Source: Elmis aenea (lineage: Eukaryota > Arthropoda > Insecta > Coleoptera > Elmidae). Taken from it: 64,000 bases of DNA. This document shows, one piece after another, positions 44,090-56,400 of the stretch. The stretch covers positions 11,077,222 through 11,141,221 of the forward strand of contig OX393583.1 in the NCBI GenBank assembly GCA_947652605.1, written 5' to 3'. The notes under the pieces were generated by a model, which was given only the letters and a program-made list of their open reading frames with translations, had not been told where the DNA came from and made no database searches. The position numbers and the translations under genes were made by a program. Every line of letters starts with the position of its first letter. Position 1 is the first letter of the stretch.

Positions 44090-44780
44090 ATATACAAGGT
44101 GTCCAGTTTAAAATGAAGTATCTCGGAAACCGTTAGAAATAAAAAATCGGTTAAATGAGAAAAAGGTTGCGCAATTACATCCGTAACAGTAATCCAGTTT
44201 TACATTTTCAATAACTCATCCTGTTACGTAGTACTACGATAAAAACGAAAAATTTACATTTTCTTAAAACGTCCATATAACCTTCATTTGAAAAGATTTG
44301 TGTGCCAAACGTTCAGGATTATCAGGATCGGAGTAATACATACATATCTGTAACGCATAAAAATAGCTACAAGTCAGACATCATGAGGTTATGTTATTAT
44401 AGTAATCTGTAACGCGGGTTGACTTATGTCATACTTAACAATCATCATGAGGTTATGTTATTATAAAAAGTAATAGTTTAAATTTAAGATATAAAATATA
44501 CCCGTCCTAGGACGGGCTACGTGCTAGTACATAATAAGGATTTTAAAAATGACATTAAAAAGATTTTAGGCCTACTATGTTTGGCGCGGTCATACCTAAT
44601 TTTTGTGTTTCTTATGGACGCCATATTGGATGAGATAACCCAAGTTTTTCAATGCCTAAAGCCGAAGGAATGAAAGTAAAAGAATTTTTTTGTTGCTTTT
44701 CGAGATTTGCTTTTTTTGTGTTGACAGCATTATAATTACGCAACTTTGCCCCAATTCGTAGCCCTTGAGATACATTAACA
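44090..44780. repeat. Degenerate ACAAGGTGTCC-type repeat
   Basis: It starts TATACAAGGTGTCCAGTTTAAA. A subterminal GGTTGCGCAATTACATCC block (about 44165) has an inverted-like partner ATTACGCAACTTTGCCCC near 44735. A direct repeat CATCATGAGGTTATGTTATTAT occurs near 44380 and 44442, and a perfect 16-bp palindrome CCCGTCCTAGGACGGG lies at 44501-44516. Confidence 0.45.
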
Positions 44781-45674
44781 CGATGTTTTTAACTCTCACT
44801 GAACAAAAGTTAAGACAGAAAATAAAACGAAGTGTTCTGTAATTATATTTTACTTAGACTGTTGTAATACAGAGGGCAGCAAAAATACATTATTTCCAGA
44901 TTCCAGATTCGAGTGTTCCAGCGATGAATGATTCCCGTGTTGCATGATTCCTACGTTCAGTGATATTGTTACGCTAATATTTTATTTAATTAATATTATT
45001 TAAATTGATGTACTAAAGTTTATTAAACCCCGTTAAAAAGTATTATGTTTCAGACTGCAAACTTAACAGTATTCAATCATCGTACGTATGTTGTAAGTGC
45101 ACAATAAGCGAATTCTGTTAAGTTACGTACCATGCATTTCCTGTTAAAATATCATGCTCCTAAGCCAGGGTATTTCGTGTAATAATCTTTTTTAACAAGG
45201 CAGTCATCGTTTGCTTCACAATCTAGATGGCCGCGATACCCTGGTTCAGTAAGGTTCAATCCAAATCAATATAAGATTCTTCAAGTGATTGTGTAAATGT
45301 TCATCATGGTTTTTGGTAATAAATATGCTCCTCAAGTTCATTCGATTATCATTTTAGTAAATTCTACGATCCCCAGCTACGACCCCCAAAGTGCACGATG
45401 GCTTTAAGAATAAATCCTTTAAAGTTAACGTGACAATATCATCGTTGCATGATTCAAACTTTGAATAATTCTATCGGTGCATTTTCCAGATTTGAGCATT
45501 CCATATTTGAATGTTCCAGATGAGTAGCTTACCCTTTTTTTTACAGTTTCACTCAACTTTATTAAATGTTGTGTTTTATTGATTTGCTTGTGCATGTTTG
45601 AAATATTAATTTTCGATTTCGGTTAACCGTTAAATTTTTTTTTCTGTTTCGAGATCTGCTTAAAAGAAAATTGT
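44781..45674. other. Gene-free stretch
   Basis: Moderately AT-rich; several TTCCAGAT(T/G) and CATGATTC strings recur, but no element or gene could be recognised. Confidence 0.35.
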
Positions 45675-45678
45675 TTAA

Positions 45679-45835
45679 CCCTTTCGCTGCGGGAACCGGA
45701 ATAAACCGGTTTTATATTTCGTGTCCCATGTGCGGGAATCGGATAAATCCGCTAGCGTAGCCCACAAACTCCATAAGACCCGAAATATCGCCGCACAGTG
45801 CACGAACATTTTTAACAAGTGCCGCAGCGAAAGGG
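45679..45835. mobile_element. Short TTAA-type MITE
   Basis: The ends CCCTTTCGCTGCGG and CCGCAGCGAAAGGG are perfect inverted repeats. TTAA lies on the left (45675-45678) and CTTA on the right, one base from TTAA. Ends and target fit piggyBac-driven mobilisation. An AACCGGAATAAACCGGTT palindrome is internal. Confidence 0.7.
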
Positions 45836-46294
45836 CTTATGTGTATTTAATAAAAACTGTATATTTTCAAAAAACACTGCAATTAAATTATGTCTTCAAG
45901 CGTCGGTAAAGTGTCCATTACAACATATTTTAGAATTACTAAAAAAACAGTGTACAAATTTTTTACTATTGATTTATAATTATTTATTAATTTGCTCAAG
46001 CACATTTTTACTTTTTATTAAAACATTAAATATGTATTTTCTTTAGTCTTACAAATGCTGATAGCTACTGATTTATTCTGTATACCTAATCAATAAATCT
46101 ATGTTTTTTTAAATCTTTCGATTTGTAATTTGTTTTTTGGTTTTATTGTTTTATTTATTAATTTATTTTAGTTCATTAGATTAATGAGATGTGTTTATAA
46201 TATTAATTTAGATGTAGTTAATAAAGTATTTTCATGCATTTTTGTCTATTTTTTAAACATATTTCGAGACTCGTTTTACAATAGTCTGCTTTAC

Positions 46295-46860
46295 ATCAAA
46301 GAGTTGGATGGTGTAGTATTAAATAGAGTTAATGAAATTAAATAATTAGGTATACTAATAGACGATAAGCTTGATTTTAAAAGTAATGCTAATTATATAG
46401 TTAAGAAGGTTTCTAAAAAAGTAGGTTTTCTTGGTTGATTAGGCTACTAATAATTTCGACCGGTCTCAAAAATTGCATAATAGGGTTATGAGAATTATTT
46501 TACACTGTTCCAGATACACCAAAATTACTCTAATGCTAGATACTCTACATTGGCTTAGTATTAAACAACGGATAATTTTTTATACGAATATTTTCATTTT
46601 CAAGATTATAAATAACCTGCTTCCGAATTCTTTGTTTAAATATATAACTCAAAACTCTGATATTCATAACTATCCGACTAGAAACCGTAAAGAAATTGCC
46701 ATTCATGACACGAAATTACACTCAAAATTCTCTTTTTATAAAGGGCTGAAATTTTATAATGATCTATCAATGAACTTAAAAGTGAAACTAATATTGTAAG
46801 GTTTAGACGTAAGCTCAGTAGTTTAATTAAGGAAAAGTTTTAATTGTTATATATTCATAC
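46295..46860 (+). pseudogene. Decayed LINE RT C-terminal fragment
   Basis: Plus-strand pieces read LGILIDDKLDFK, VKKVSKKVGFLG, HNRVMRIILHCSRYTKI and FYKGLKFYNDL. They are in the same order as the intact frame at 20226-21275 (LGVIIDNHLKF, QNRALRIILQCSK, YYKGLKLLFNQL). Several stops and a frame change. This is an old relative of that LINE. Confidence 0.75.
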
Positions 46861-47179
46861 ACGTAAGTTATAAAATGTAAACACGATAAGCAAAATGCTA
46901 AATAAATTGCATTATTGTTATTAAAAATTTTAAAGGTACTAAAATCTCGTAATATTAAATCAAAATGTTTAACAAATTAATAAAACCAGGCAACTTTTGG
47001 CAAACTTATAATTAAAAGCCTATAAACCTTAGTCTTCTTTCCCAAAGATTTCCCACTTTTCCTTCAAAAATGTTCTTTATCATCTTTGTTTGCCACGCAA
47101 TTAAAGCACCTTTCAACTTTATAAAAAAAAGTATGAGTGTATTATTTTTATATTTATTAAACACTGACATCTGAATAAA

Positions 47180-47185
47180 TTTATT
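47180..47185 (-). terminator. Poly(A) signal of the neprilysin gene
   Basis: TTTATT on the + strand reads AATAAA on the minus strand, 57 bp past the TGA stop at 47242-47244. Confidence 0.5.
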
Positions 47186-47241
47186 TTAACTAACTGTACA
47201 CCATACAATAAATAAAAATATTTCTTAGTTACGTATCAATA

Positions 47242-47418
47242 TCACCACAATATACATTTATCTTCGGGATTCATCGGGCTACCCACAGGACATCCGAATG
47301 CTTCCGAAAATTCAATCATATTAGATACGGGGCCAATAACCCTATATCGTCCAGGAGGGTAGGTGCCACCTTTTTGCACAGAATCCAAGTAATAGTTCGT
47401 TTCCGTCATGCACCACAT
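47242..47418 (-). CDS. Neprilysin last exon
   Basis: It follows a TATTTTAG acceptor and is phase 0. It encodes MWCMTETNYYLDSV, then PPGRYRVIGPVSNMIEFSEAF and ends PEDKCILW-stop. The Arg in RYRV(I)G and the CxxW terminus are conserved in M13 peptidases; the penultimate Cys forms a disulphide in the family. Confidence 0.92.
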   Translation of the reverse strand: MWCMTETNYYLDSVQKGGTYPPGRYRVIGPVSNMIEFSEAFGCPVGSPMNPEDKCILW

Positions 47419-50400
47419 CTAAAATAATATTAGAACGTTAGGAAGTTTTCATCTTGTAAGAATAATGAAGGTGTTTAATGATTTTGACTTCACTTTACTT
47501 TATCGAGCAAATTTTACTCGATAGAAGATACTTTAGCGCTATCTTACCGTATTTGTTTGTGATAAATAACCTAGAATAGTAAAACAAAAGCACCAAATTT
47601 CTTATTAAGCTTTTTATCATTTTTACGCAATATACATTCAAACGTTAAAATAAATTATTCGTTTCAAAGGCTCTAAAAATTCATGTGTTGATAATTTGTT
47701 TTTTTTAGCAATGGGGCATGATTTTAGTCTGCATGTAAATATCTGTTGACATGTGTCATGTCATGTAATTTAAAAATGTTGTCATATTTAGATAATAATA
47801 AAATTATTTCTAAAAAATTTCCATGTTCAGTCTTATATAATAGTTCAGTTCTCTAACGAGAATGAATTAGCAGATTCCGATCTGTGAGCCCGAAAAGCTA
47901 AACCCCTTTTTCCAATTAGTTTTACAATATCTATAATTCTTCCAATACTTGCTTGCGTTCAAGGGCTTTTTTTGACGTAAGCTTCCTTCATTTGAGAACA
48001 TTAAACCATAAATATCCTCTTTTTAAAGTTTAAGCATATAAACACAATTATCATGGATCGTATTATTTTCATGTTCTTTATTTGCAGAATATGCTTCCAG
48101 TCTTTCATTCCATCATTTACAAACGAACATTCGTTCTTATGTATGCCTAGCACACGGAACAAAATAGAGATTATTTTTCCAAACAATATGATATCCATCG
48201 TCTCTTTATATTATCATCTCTGTAAAATATAACATTTGGCTTAAATGGCAAATAAGTTGGCAATAGTTGGCTGATAAGGATGTTTGTTAAAAAAATCCTC
48301 AAAATTTTTATTTGTTGGTGTTGTGAAATAACTAGCTGACAAGCATTCAACATTTTTGTTACTCGATAAGTTATATTTGAACATGAAGACTTTGCGTTAA
48401 TAATTGATGTTTCAATTTTGTCTGTTTCAACGGGGGATATTAATTGTCTTCGTTTGTCAAATTTGACGAATGCAAATCTTGATCAATGTTAGATTTTTCA
48501 ACATCAGGTGCACTAACTTTAAAAATTAAAGCAAACAAATCACTTAACTTGAAACTTTTTTTAGCAGCTTCGTGAAGTACTTTTTGCCTTTTCTCTTTCT
48601 CTTTTTGAGCACATTTCCTTTTTTCCATTTTTCCCTGATTAAAAACCAGGAACTACTTCACTTTAGCGGCAGTTGTCGAAAATTGATAACATTTTGTATA
48701 ACCAGGATAATCTCACAATCGCACAATGAATGTAAAGAATCGGTCTGCATTTATTAAGTTTAATAATTGTTTATTAATTACTAAAATATTCAAACTAAAA
48801 TTCTAGTAAGGTATAATATCAATATCACTTGGAGCTCAAAAACACAGCCCGGACGGTGAAATTTAACTAAAACGTCGGACATAGCAGAGACACAAATCAG
48901 AGACGTAGTCAGCTTATAAAGCTTGGGAGGGCCGGGGTTACAAAAATTATGCGATGTTGTAACTTATTCTTTATTTATTACTAACCGAAATAATAATATT
49001 GCACAACTTTTTCATAAAAATCATAACAGGTACTGTGGGTCGCGGCCTCAGAGCGACCGGCCCACCGGGATTCCTCCCGATGTCCCGCCGGCCCAGTCCG
49101 CCACTGCCTATAGGTAAATGTTATGTCCTAATTACCGTGTTTAATTTTGTAAACTAAAACATTTAAAAGAAGCAAATTGTTTTTTATTATTTATCTCTGC
49201 GGAAGTGGTCCCCTTTCGGGTTCCTGTACTGCGACCCATTGGTCTATTGTACCCTCTGGTGAGGAGCCCTGTGTTTTTGAAAAATTCCGGGATTTTCTTT
49301 GAGGGTGTTTTTCTTAACACTACTTAGTTGGATTTTTCCATCCACTGAAGTTTTCACCGATAGGGTGTGAATCCACACTGGCATATTACGCGAAAGGGAG
49401 TTTCTTCTTCTACACCACATCATCTGCATATATCGGTCTCTGAGAGCCCTATTATGTAGATATGATTTTTTAGCCCGCAGTGTCCTGTGACAAGTCCTGT
49501 GGTTGCTCTGATATCTGCTCTGCTCATTCTGAGCATTTCTTCTGTCTTTTCTTTGGAGACAATTGAAAGGATAGCCTTAGAACGGGGTTGTCTTGCAACT
49601 TTTTTCCAGAGCATTATGCCCCTGTGTTAATATGTCATTGACACAGCTTGGCTGTTACAAATTACCATTAGTAGTCAATAAAAAATATTCATTTAATAAA
49701 AATGTTGTTATATTTACTCTTCATCTCCTCAGTAATGTTTTTTTTTTCATTCATTGCAAAAGTTACCTGGCACGCCAGCGTTTCAAAATGTGAAAATTTT
49801 AAAAAATTTGTACGCGGACATAAAAAGTTTCACCACACCTGTCCTACATTCATCCAAATTTGAGAAATAAAATAAAAACCTAATTTTACCGCTCCTCTTT
49901 AGGGGGACGTAACTCCGACAGGAGACGTCTAAGGAGAAAATTATATTAAAGGCCCCCCTTAATTTTCGATAAGAAATTACCCCCCATGGTTCTTCGCAAC
50001 GTTTAAGAAACACCCTGCATGGGTATGTATTGTAATAGTATGAATGGAGTAACGAGTATTGATAAATGAAATTTAAAGGGTAAATTCAATCAAAGGTGGA
50101 TTTTTGTTTATAGTTCATTTGGGTGGGTAGGCGGCGGCTTAGCGAGCTCTTGTTTGTCAGGTGCCTCTCCTGAAATCTGAAATATGTGTTAAATAAGCAA
50201 AGTGCAAGTGTTTTGGGTGGAACATGGAATATGTCAAATAGCAGGTCGTAAAGATTATGCAGTCATGGGTATGCCGGAACTGCAAGCCATCTGGACCGCA
50301 GGTATATTGATCACTGGGCCAAAGTTGCAAATTATAGTAAAATATTTCCCGACATAGTTAATTTCGGGGGTTTGCCTTTCATTTTATAACTCAAAATATT

Positions 50401-53400
50401 TATTTAATCGAACGTGATAAATTGAATAATAAAGCTAATTAATATTAAGATAATTTCAAAGAATTATGATTTAAACTATCTAAATCTATTAAATATACCT
50501 ACTCCTAGGCGTAAAAATTAGATTGCCTGTCATTGTTTAACGGTGGGGATAAAGAGGGTTACTAATATTCCAACTAATTTTAAGTAGAGGGAATGTAAAT
50601 AACAAACCACGGCCAAAGTCAATCTACCATCCTGCATACGTCATAATTTGCTTTGAGTTAGTAACAAATACGAAAGAAAAAATTATTAAAACAAACGGCT
50701 ATTTAATGCGGGGTGATGCACAGATTTTCTAAAATGAAGGGAGGAGTTTGGAGAAGTGTATAAAAGACGAAATTCGCGAAGGTAAAAGGACTTTACTTTT
50801 CGAAATTTATCGAATCAGGACTACAAGTCTTCCCTGCGTCCATCGCGAGGAGCTGAACTTGTTTTCCTACACATACTAATTTTACTTGAGGTTTTTTCCC
50901 GGCGTTTTGCGCTGGGAGCTGAAGCCCAAGAAATTTCATTGACACGCTGGTCTTGGCGAGTACTTAATCGCTGAGAGCTGAACGTTTCACGACTCAAACT
51001 TATTGACTGTACTTGAACGATATTATTTTTAATGCAACGGAGCAATTACGCTCCGTCAAATCAGAACAATAAAACAAATTATCGAGGTTGTAGAGATGAG
51101 AATGCTTGCAAATAATAAGTAAATAAACGATTGAAAATCTTAAGTGTTTTATTTATTGCTGTTTTAAACCCATCTAGTGTCCGGTGAACTACTACCAAAC
51201 AACGTTAACCCATTAAGGCCCAACGTCCTCTTTTGAGGACAAGCGTAAATTTGCTTCAAAACTTTTTTTTTTCTTCGTAATTTTTATTACTTTTTATTTT
51301 ATTCGTTAAATGGAGTACCAACGATGACAGGTAATCATATTAGATACATTTAGTTTGAATACTTGTTGAGCAGCACTGGTTCAAATCAGACCGATTTTAA
51401 GTAGTCAGATACCGTTCGTTACGTTTTTCTTTTTCGAGTCTCAAAACTTCAAGTAAGTGACTATTTTTGTTATAGTTGTAATCAAAAACGATACTAAATT
51501 ATATTAAAACACATTTTACATAGTCTGTTCATTTTGTTTTTAAATTATACACCCTCTAATCTCCCTGTCCTCAAATGAGGACGCTGGGCGTTTGTGACAT
51601 CTTTTTAAATTAGAGCTTTATATTTTGAGGACACTTTTATTGCAGTGTACATGTTTGTGCTAAAATATTTGAATGACTTATAGTGCTTACATGTATATTT
51701 TGATCTTGCATCGTACTTTTCAACCCATAGAAAATATGAATAAAAATATATTCAAAACTGTCGAAGAAGCATTTGAATATCTTATCTCTGAAGAAATAGA
51801 ATGTGACATTGTTGCTTTACCGCCAGAAGTAGATGAACTAACCGACGAATAAGGTATAGAATTATAGATGATGACCAACTCTATCTAAATATATCTAAGG
51901 GAGAAAATAATTTGCGCAGCGGAACAATAAGAGATAATAGATTTGCAAAATGTACTCTTATAACACCTAAAGAAATGCAAAAACAAGCTAGAGGATTTAT
52001 AGACCATCAATTCGATAAAAAAAAATGAAATTCTAATAATAAGCTGGAATGATAACAATTCAGTAACACTAGCAACCAATTTTGATAAAGTAAAGCCAAC
52101 GGTGAAAGTCCAGTGTTAGAGTCGCGAACAAAAAACAACTGTAAACGTTCAGCAGCCTGCGGCCATTCAAGCTTACAACAAATTTATGGGAGGGGTGGAT
52201 CACCATGACTGGCTATTAGAAAAAAATGGTATTGGCCTTTGTTCACCCGTTTGATAGGCATGGCTGTTGTACAAACTAGTGCACGGCAGTATCTCAATAT
52301 CCATCAAGGATTTTCGAAGACAAATAGCTGTGACATATTTGAAAAAAGGACATGGAGCACGGTTAGCACATGGTCGACCTATGTGCTTACCAGTTACTTC
52401 TGCAGCCAACACTTACTGGAACAGCGAACTCTCTAAAGCTCAATGTTGTTATATTTGTTATACATCGTTATCGGCTATCGCAAGTACTCTCAAACGCCCA
52501 GCGTCCTCATATGAGGACGACCTATATCTCCGCAACTATTATTCTGACAATTTTTTTTTTTATTGTAATATGCTCATATAGACCATAGAAGTAAGTTACT
52601 AAAATATCTTTAAAAAAAAACAAAAAAAAATAATGTGGGCCTTAATGGATTAAGGGCCCAATCGCAACAACAGACGATCACGAGCTTACAAAAAAAGGTT
52701 AAATAAAACAAAAGAATAAAGTAACCAAAAAATAAAGTACAGTTTTTTAGCGAACTGTTACAGTATATTAAACTTGAGTCTTAAAACTAGTATTGCACTT
52801 GGACAAGAAAACCTTAAAAAAAATATAAGTAAGGGATTTGTTATTGAATAATGCTTATTTTTATTTAGCATATTTGTATCAATAAATGAATCACTCAAAT
52901 AATCCAACAACTTAGGTTAATTTACAAAAAAAATTACTCACCGTTCCAAAACCGATGAAAAACAATTGATCGGGAGTAAACTCGTCTGTAGCATGTAAAT
53001 CCAAGTTTCTGCTAGTCAATATTTTGTAGGCTTTGTAGGCTTCTCGCAGTCCACCGTTATCGGCAATGTTTTCTCTCAATGTTCTGTTTGCGTTCACCTA
53101 AAAATATTCAGTTGCTATAAAGAAACATCTATTACTTGCCCCACATACTACAACACGTTGTTTAGTACTTACGTAACGGTCGATTTCGGGGATGTAATAT
53201 TTACTGTACTGTTTCACGAAGCAATCAGATTTTTCTTCAAACTTTGCTTCCGTTTCTGGTGACCACCAATCGCTGACAGTGCCCTCTTCGTCGTAACGTC
53301 TGCCTTGATTGTCGTAACCATGAGTAATTTCGTGTCCAATTATGGCACCTATGCGACCATAATCAATGGTACTGTAAATAAATATTTTATTAATATCTGA

Positions 53401-56400
53401 AAAAAAAAATATTAAACATCTTTTACCTTACTGTTCCACCGTAAAACGATGGATTCAATATGCTCACAGGAAATGCTAAAAAGAAATAGTAGGTTTAAAG
53501 TTTTTTTGTACACTTTTATGTACATTCTTAGCTATTATTTCGTTAACTAATATGTTGTGTAAGACAAGGCAAAGTATAAAAATTGGGTGCCGATAAATTC
53601 CCGACGGAAAACTTCTCGACAGTCAAACTTCCCGAAACCAACTTCCCGACAGACAGGCTTCCCAAAATCCAGCTTCCCGACATTCAAACTTTCTACAACC
53701 CAAAATCTCGGGAAACTACCAGATAATAAATAAAATTGATGTTTTATTGCTTAACCCTTGAGTGAACACCATCTCTGTACTTCATATATTGTACACCACT
53801 GGTCTGGTTGGACCAGTAATGTTATATGGGCTAACGGGTGTGATTCAGGTGGATAATTGCTAGTAAAAACGCTGTTCTTTTGTTTTTTATTGTATTTTAT
53901 TGTTTTATTTAAATATTTCATTGCATTTTATTGTTTTATTTTAATAGTAAGTACATTACTCATTTTGAGCTTCCTCATTGATGCACGTAAAACATTTATG
54001 TTGTTGGTAAAAAGTCCGAGATGGCGTAAAATTACGCCGGTGTTCAATTTTTTATTTATTATGGGAGGACGGTTAATCGAAGTTAGATAATTCTTGAAGC
54101 ACAAAGATGCACAAACGAAGGACTAAGGATTAGCATTAAAATAATTGAATTTGGTGGAAAAGTTCGGGATAGTGTGAAGTTGCCCCTGAGTTCAGAGTTC
54201 ATTTTTCATTTATAACGAGAAAACGGTTAATCGAAATTAAAAAATTCTTGAAGCACAAAGAAGCACAAACGAAGCAAAATGTAGCAACATTTGTGCTAAC
54301 TTAACGGACCTAGGAACGTTTAAGAAGCACATATCTACTTCAGTGTGCCTCATTAAATAATATTAGTCAAGATACCTATAAAAAAGATTTTGTTTTAAAA
54401 TTCCAACCGACCTAAAAGTTCTGATTTAAAAAACCAAGAAACTCTGTAAAGGTGGGAGACGATTGAAAATATTATTATGAAAAACCTTTCAATAAGCTTA
54501 AAACATCCACCAAATATAATTTTCCTACATACGTATAGGTATCCAAATTTAAGAAATAAAATAAAAACCCAATTTTACAGCTCCCCTTAAGGAGTGTGTA
54601 ACTCCGAAAAGAGACGTCCAAGGAAAAAGTTTCATATAAAAGACCCCCTTTAATTTTTGATAAGGAATCACCTCCCATTTGTTTTCCGCTATATTTAAAA
54701 AAAACACGCTGTATAACGGGGTCTATTGCTCGCCCAAAACCATAATTTCCAATAGATTTTAGTTGGATGTCATTTCATAAAACTATAATTTCAATATCTG
54801 GTTTGTCGTCGAACGTAAATTTTTGCATAAGTGTACCTTATGTCAAAATACCAAAAATAATAATGGTGGTTCGATTGCTTCTAGATCCTGAAAACGTGCA
54901 TCAAATTTTATTCATCTTTAAGCGATTGAAGGTCATCAATGTGTGCCTTCGTGGCTGATAATTTTAATCATTGTTTTCTGTCATGTATATGAAGTTTTTT
55001 CAACAAGAAATTTTCAAGTGCAACTTCTGCTCGCGGGCGTCTCAACCCATTATTAAGGCCCACATTATTTTTTTTATAGTTTTTTTAAAAGATATTTTAG
55101 TAATTTACTTCTATGGTCTATATGAGCATATTACAATAAAAAAATTTTTTTGTCAGAATAATAGTTGCGGAGATATAGGCCGTCCTCATATGAGGACGCT
55201 GGCCGCTGAGAGTACTTGCGATAGCCGAAAACGATGTATAACAAATATAACAACATTCCAACTATGCTGTATGGTAGTGAAACATGGCCACTAACATCTA
55301 AACATGAGAAAAGAATAACGGCAGCAGAAATGAGATTCTTAAGAAAAATAGCGGGAAAAACAAAAAGAGATAAGTGCAAAAATAAAGACATCCAGAATAA
55401 CCTACAACAAAAACAAATAACACAAAATATCGAAGAAAAACAATTAAAATGGTACGGACACGTGCAGAGGATGCCGCCAGAATCTATGACAAAAAAAATA
55501 ACAGAAAGTAGGAGGTATGGGAAAAGGCGGGTAGGAAGGCCAACAACTAACATGGAAAACAGGATAGAACAAATAGCCCGTGAAAGAGGGAAAACAGTTG
55601 GGGAGTTGAGAGCGATGACGGCAGACAAAAAGATCTGGAAAAGCTGGGTGGAGAACCACCAAAAGCCGACGCCGTGAGGCATAAGGCTTAGTAAAAGAAG
55701 AAGAAGAAGAAGCTTTAGAGAGTTCGCTGTTCCAGTAAGTGTTAGCTGCAGAAGTAACTGGTAAGCACATAGGTCGACCATGTGCCAACCGTGCTCCATG
55801 TCCTTTTTTCAAATATGTCACAGCTGTTTGTCTTCCAAAATCCATGATGGATATTGAGATACTGCCCTGCACTAGTTTGTACAACAGCCATGCCTATCAA
55901 ACGGGTGAACAAAGGCCAATACAATTTTTTTTACCTCTGATAGCAATGGTATGTTTTTCTAATAGCCAGTCATGGTGATCCACCCCTCCCATAAATTTGT
56001 TGCAAGCTTGAATGGCCGCAGGCTGCTGAACGTTTATAGATGTTTTTTGTTCGCGACTCTAACACTGGACTTTCACCGTTGGCTTTACTTTATCAAAATT
56101 GGTTGCTAGTGTTACTAAATTGTTATCATTCCATCTTATTATTAGAATTTCATTTTTTTTTACCAAATTGATAGTCTATAAATCCTCTAGCTTGTTTTTG
56201 CATTTCTTTAGGTGTTATAAGAGTACATTTTGCAAATCTATTATCTCTTATTGTTCCGCTGCGCAAATTTTTTTTTCCCTTAGATATATTTAGATAGAGT
56301 TGGTCATCATCTATAACTCTATACCTTATTCGTCGGTTAGTTCATCTACTTCTGGCGGTAAAGCAACAATGTCACATTCTATTTCTTCAGAGATAAGATA

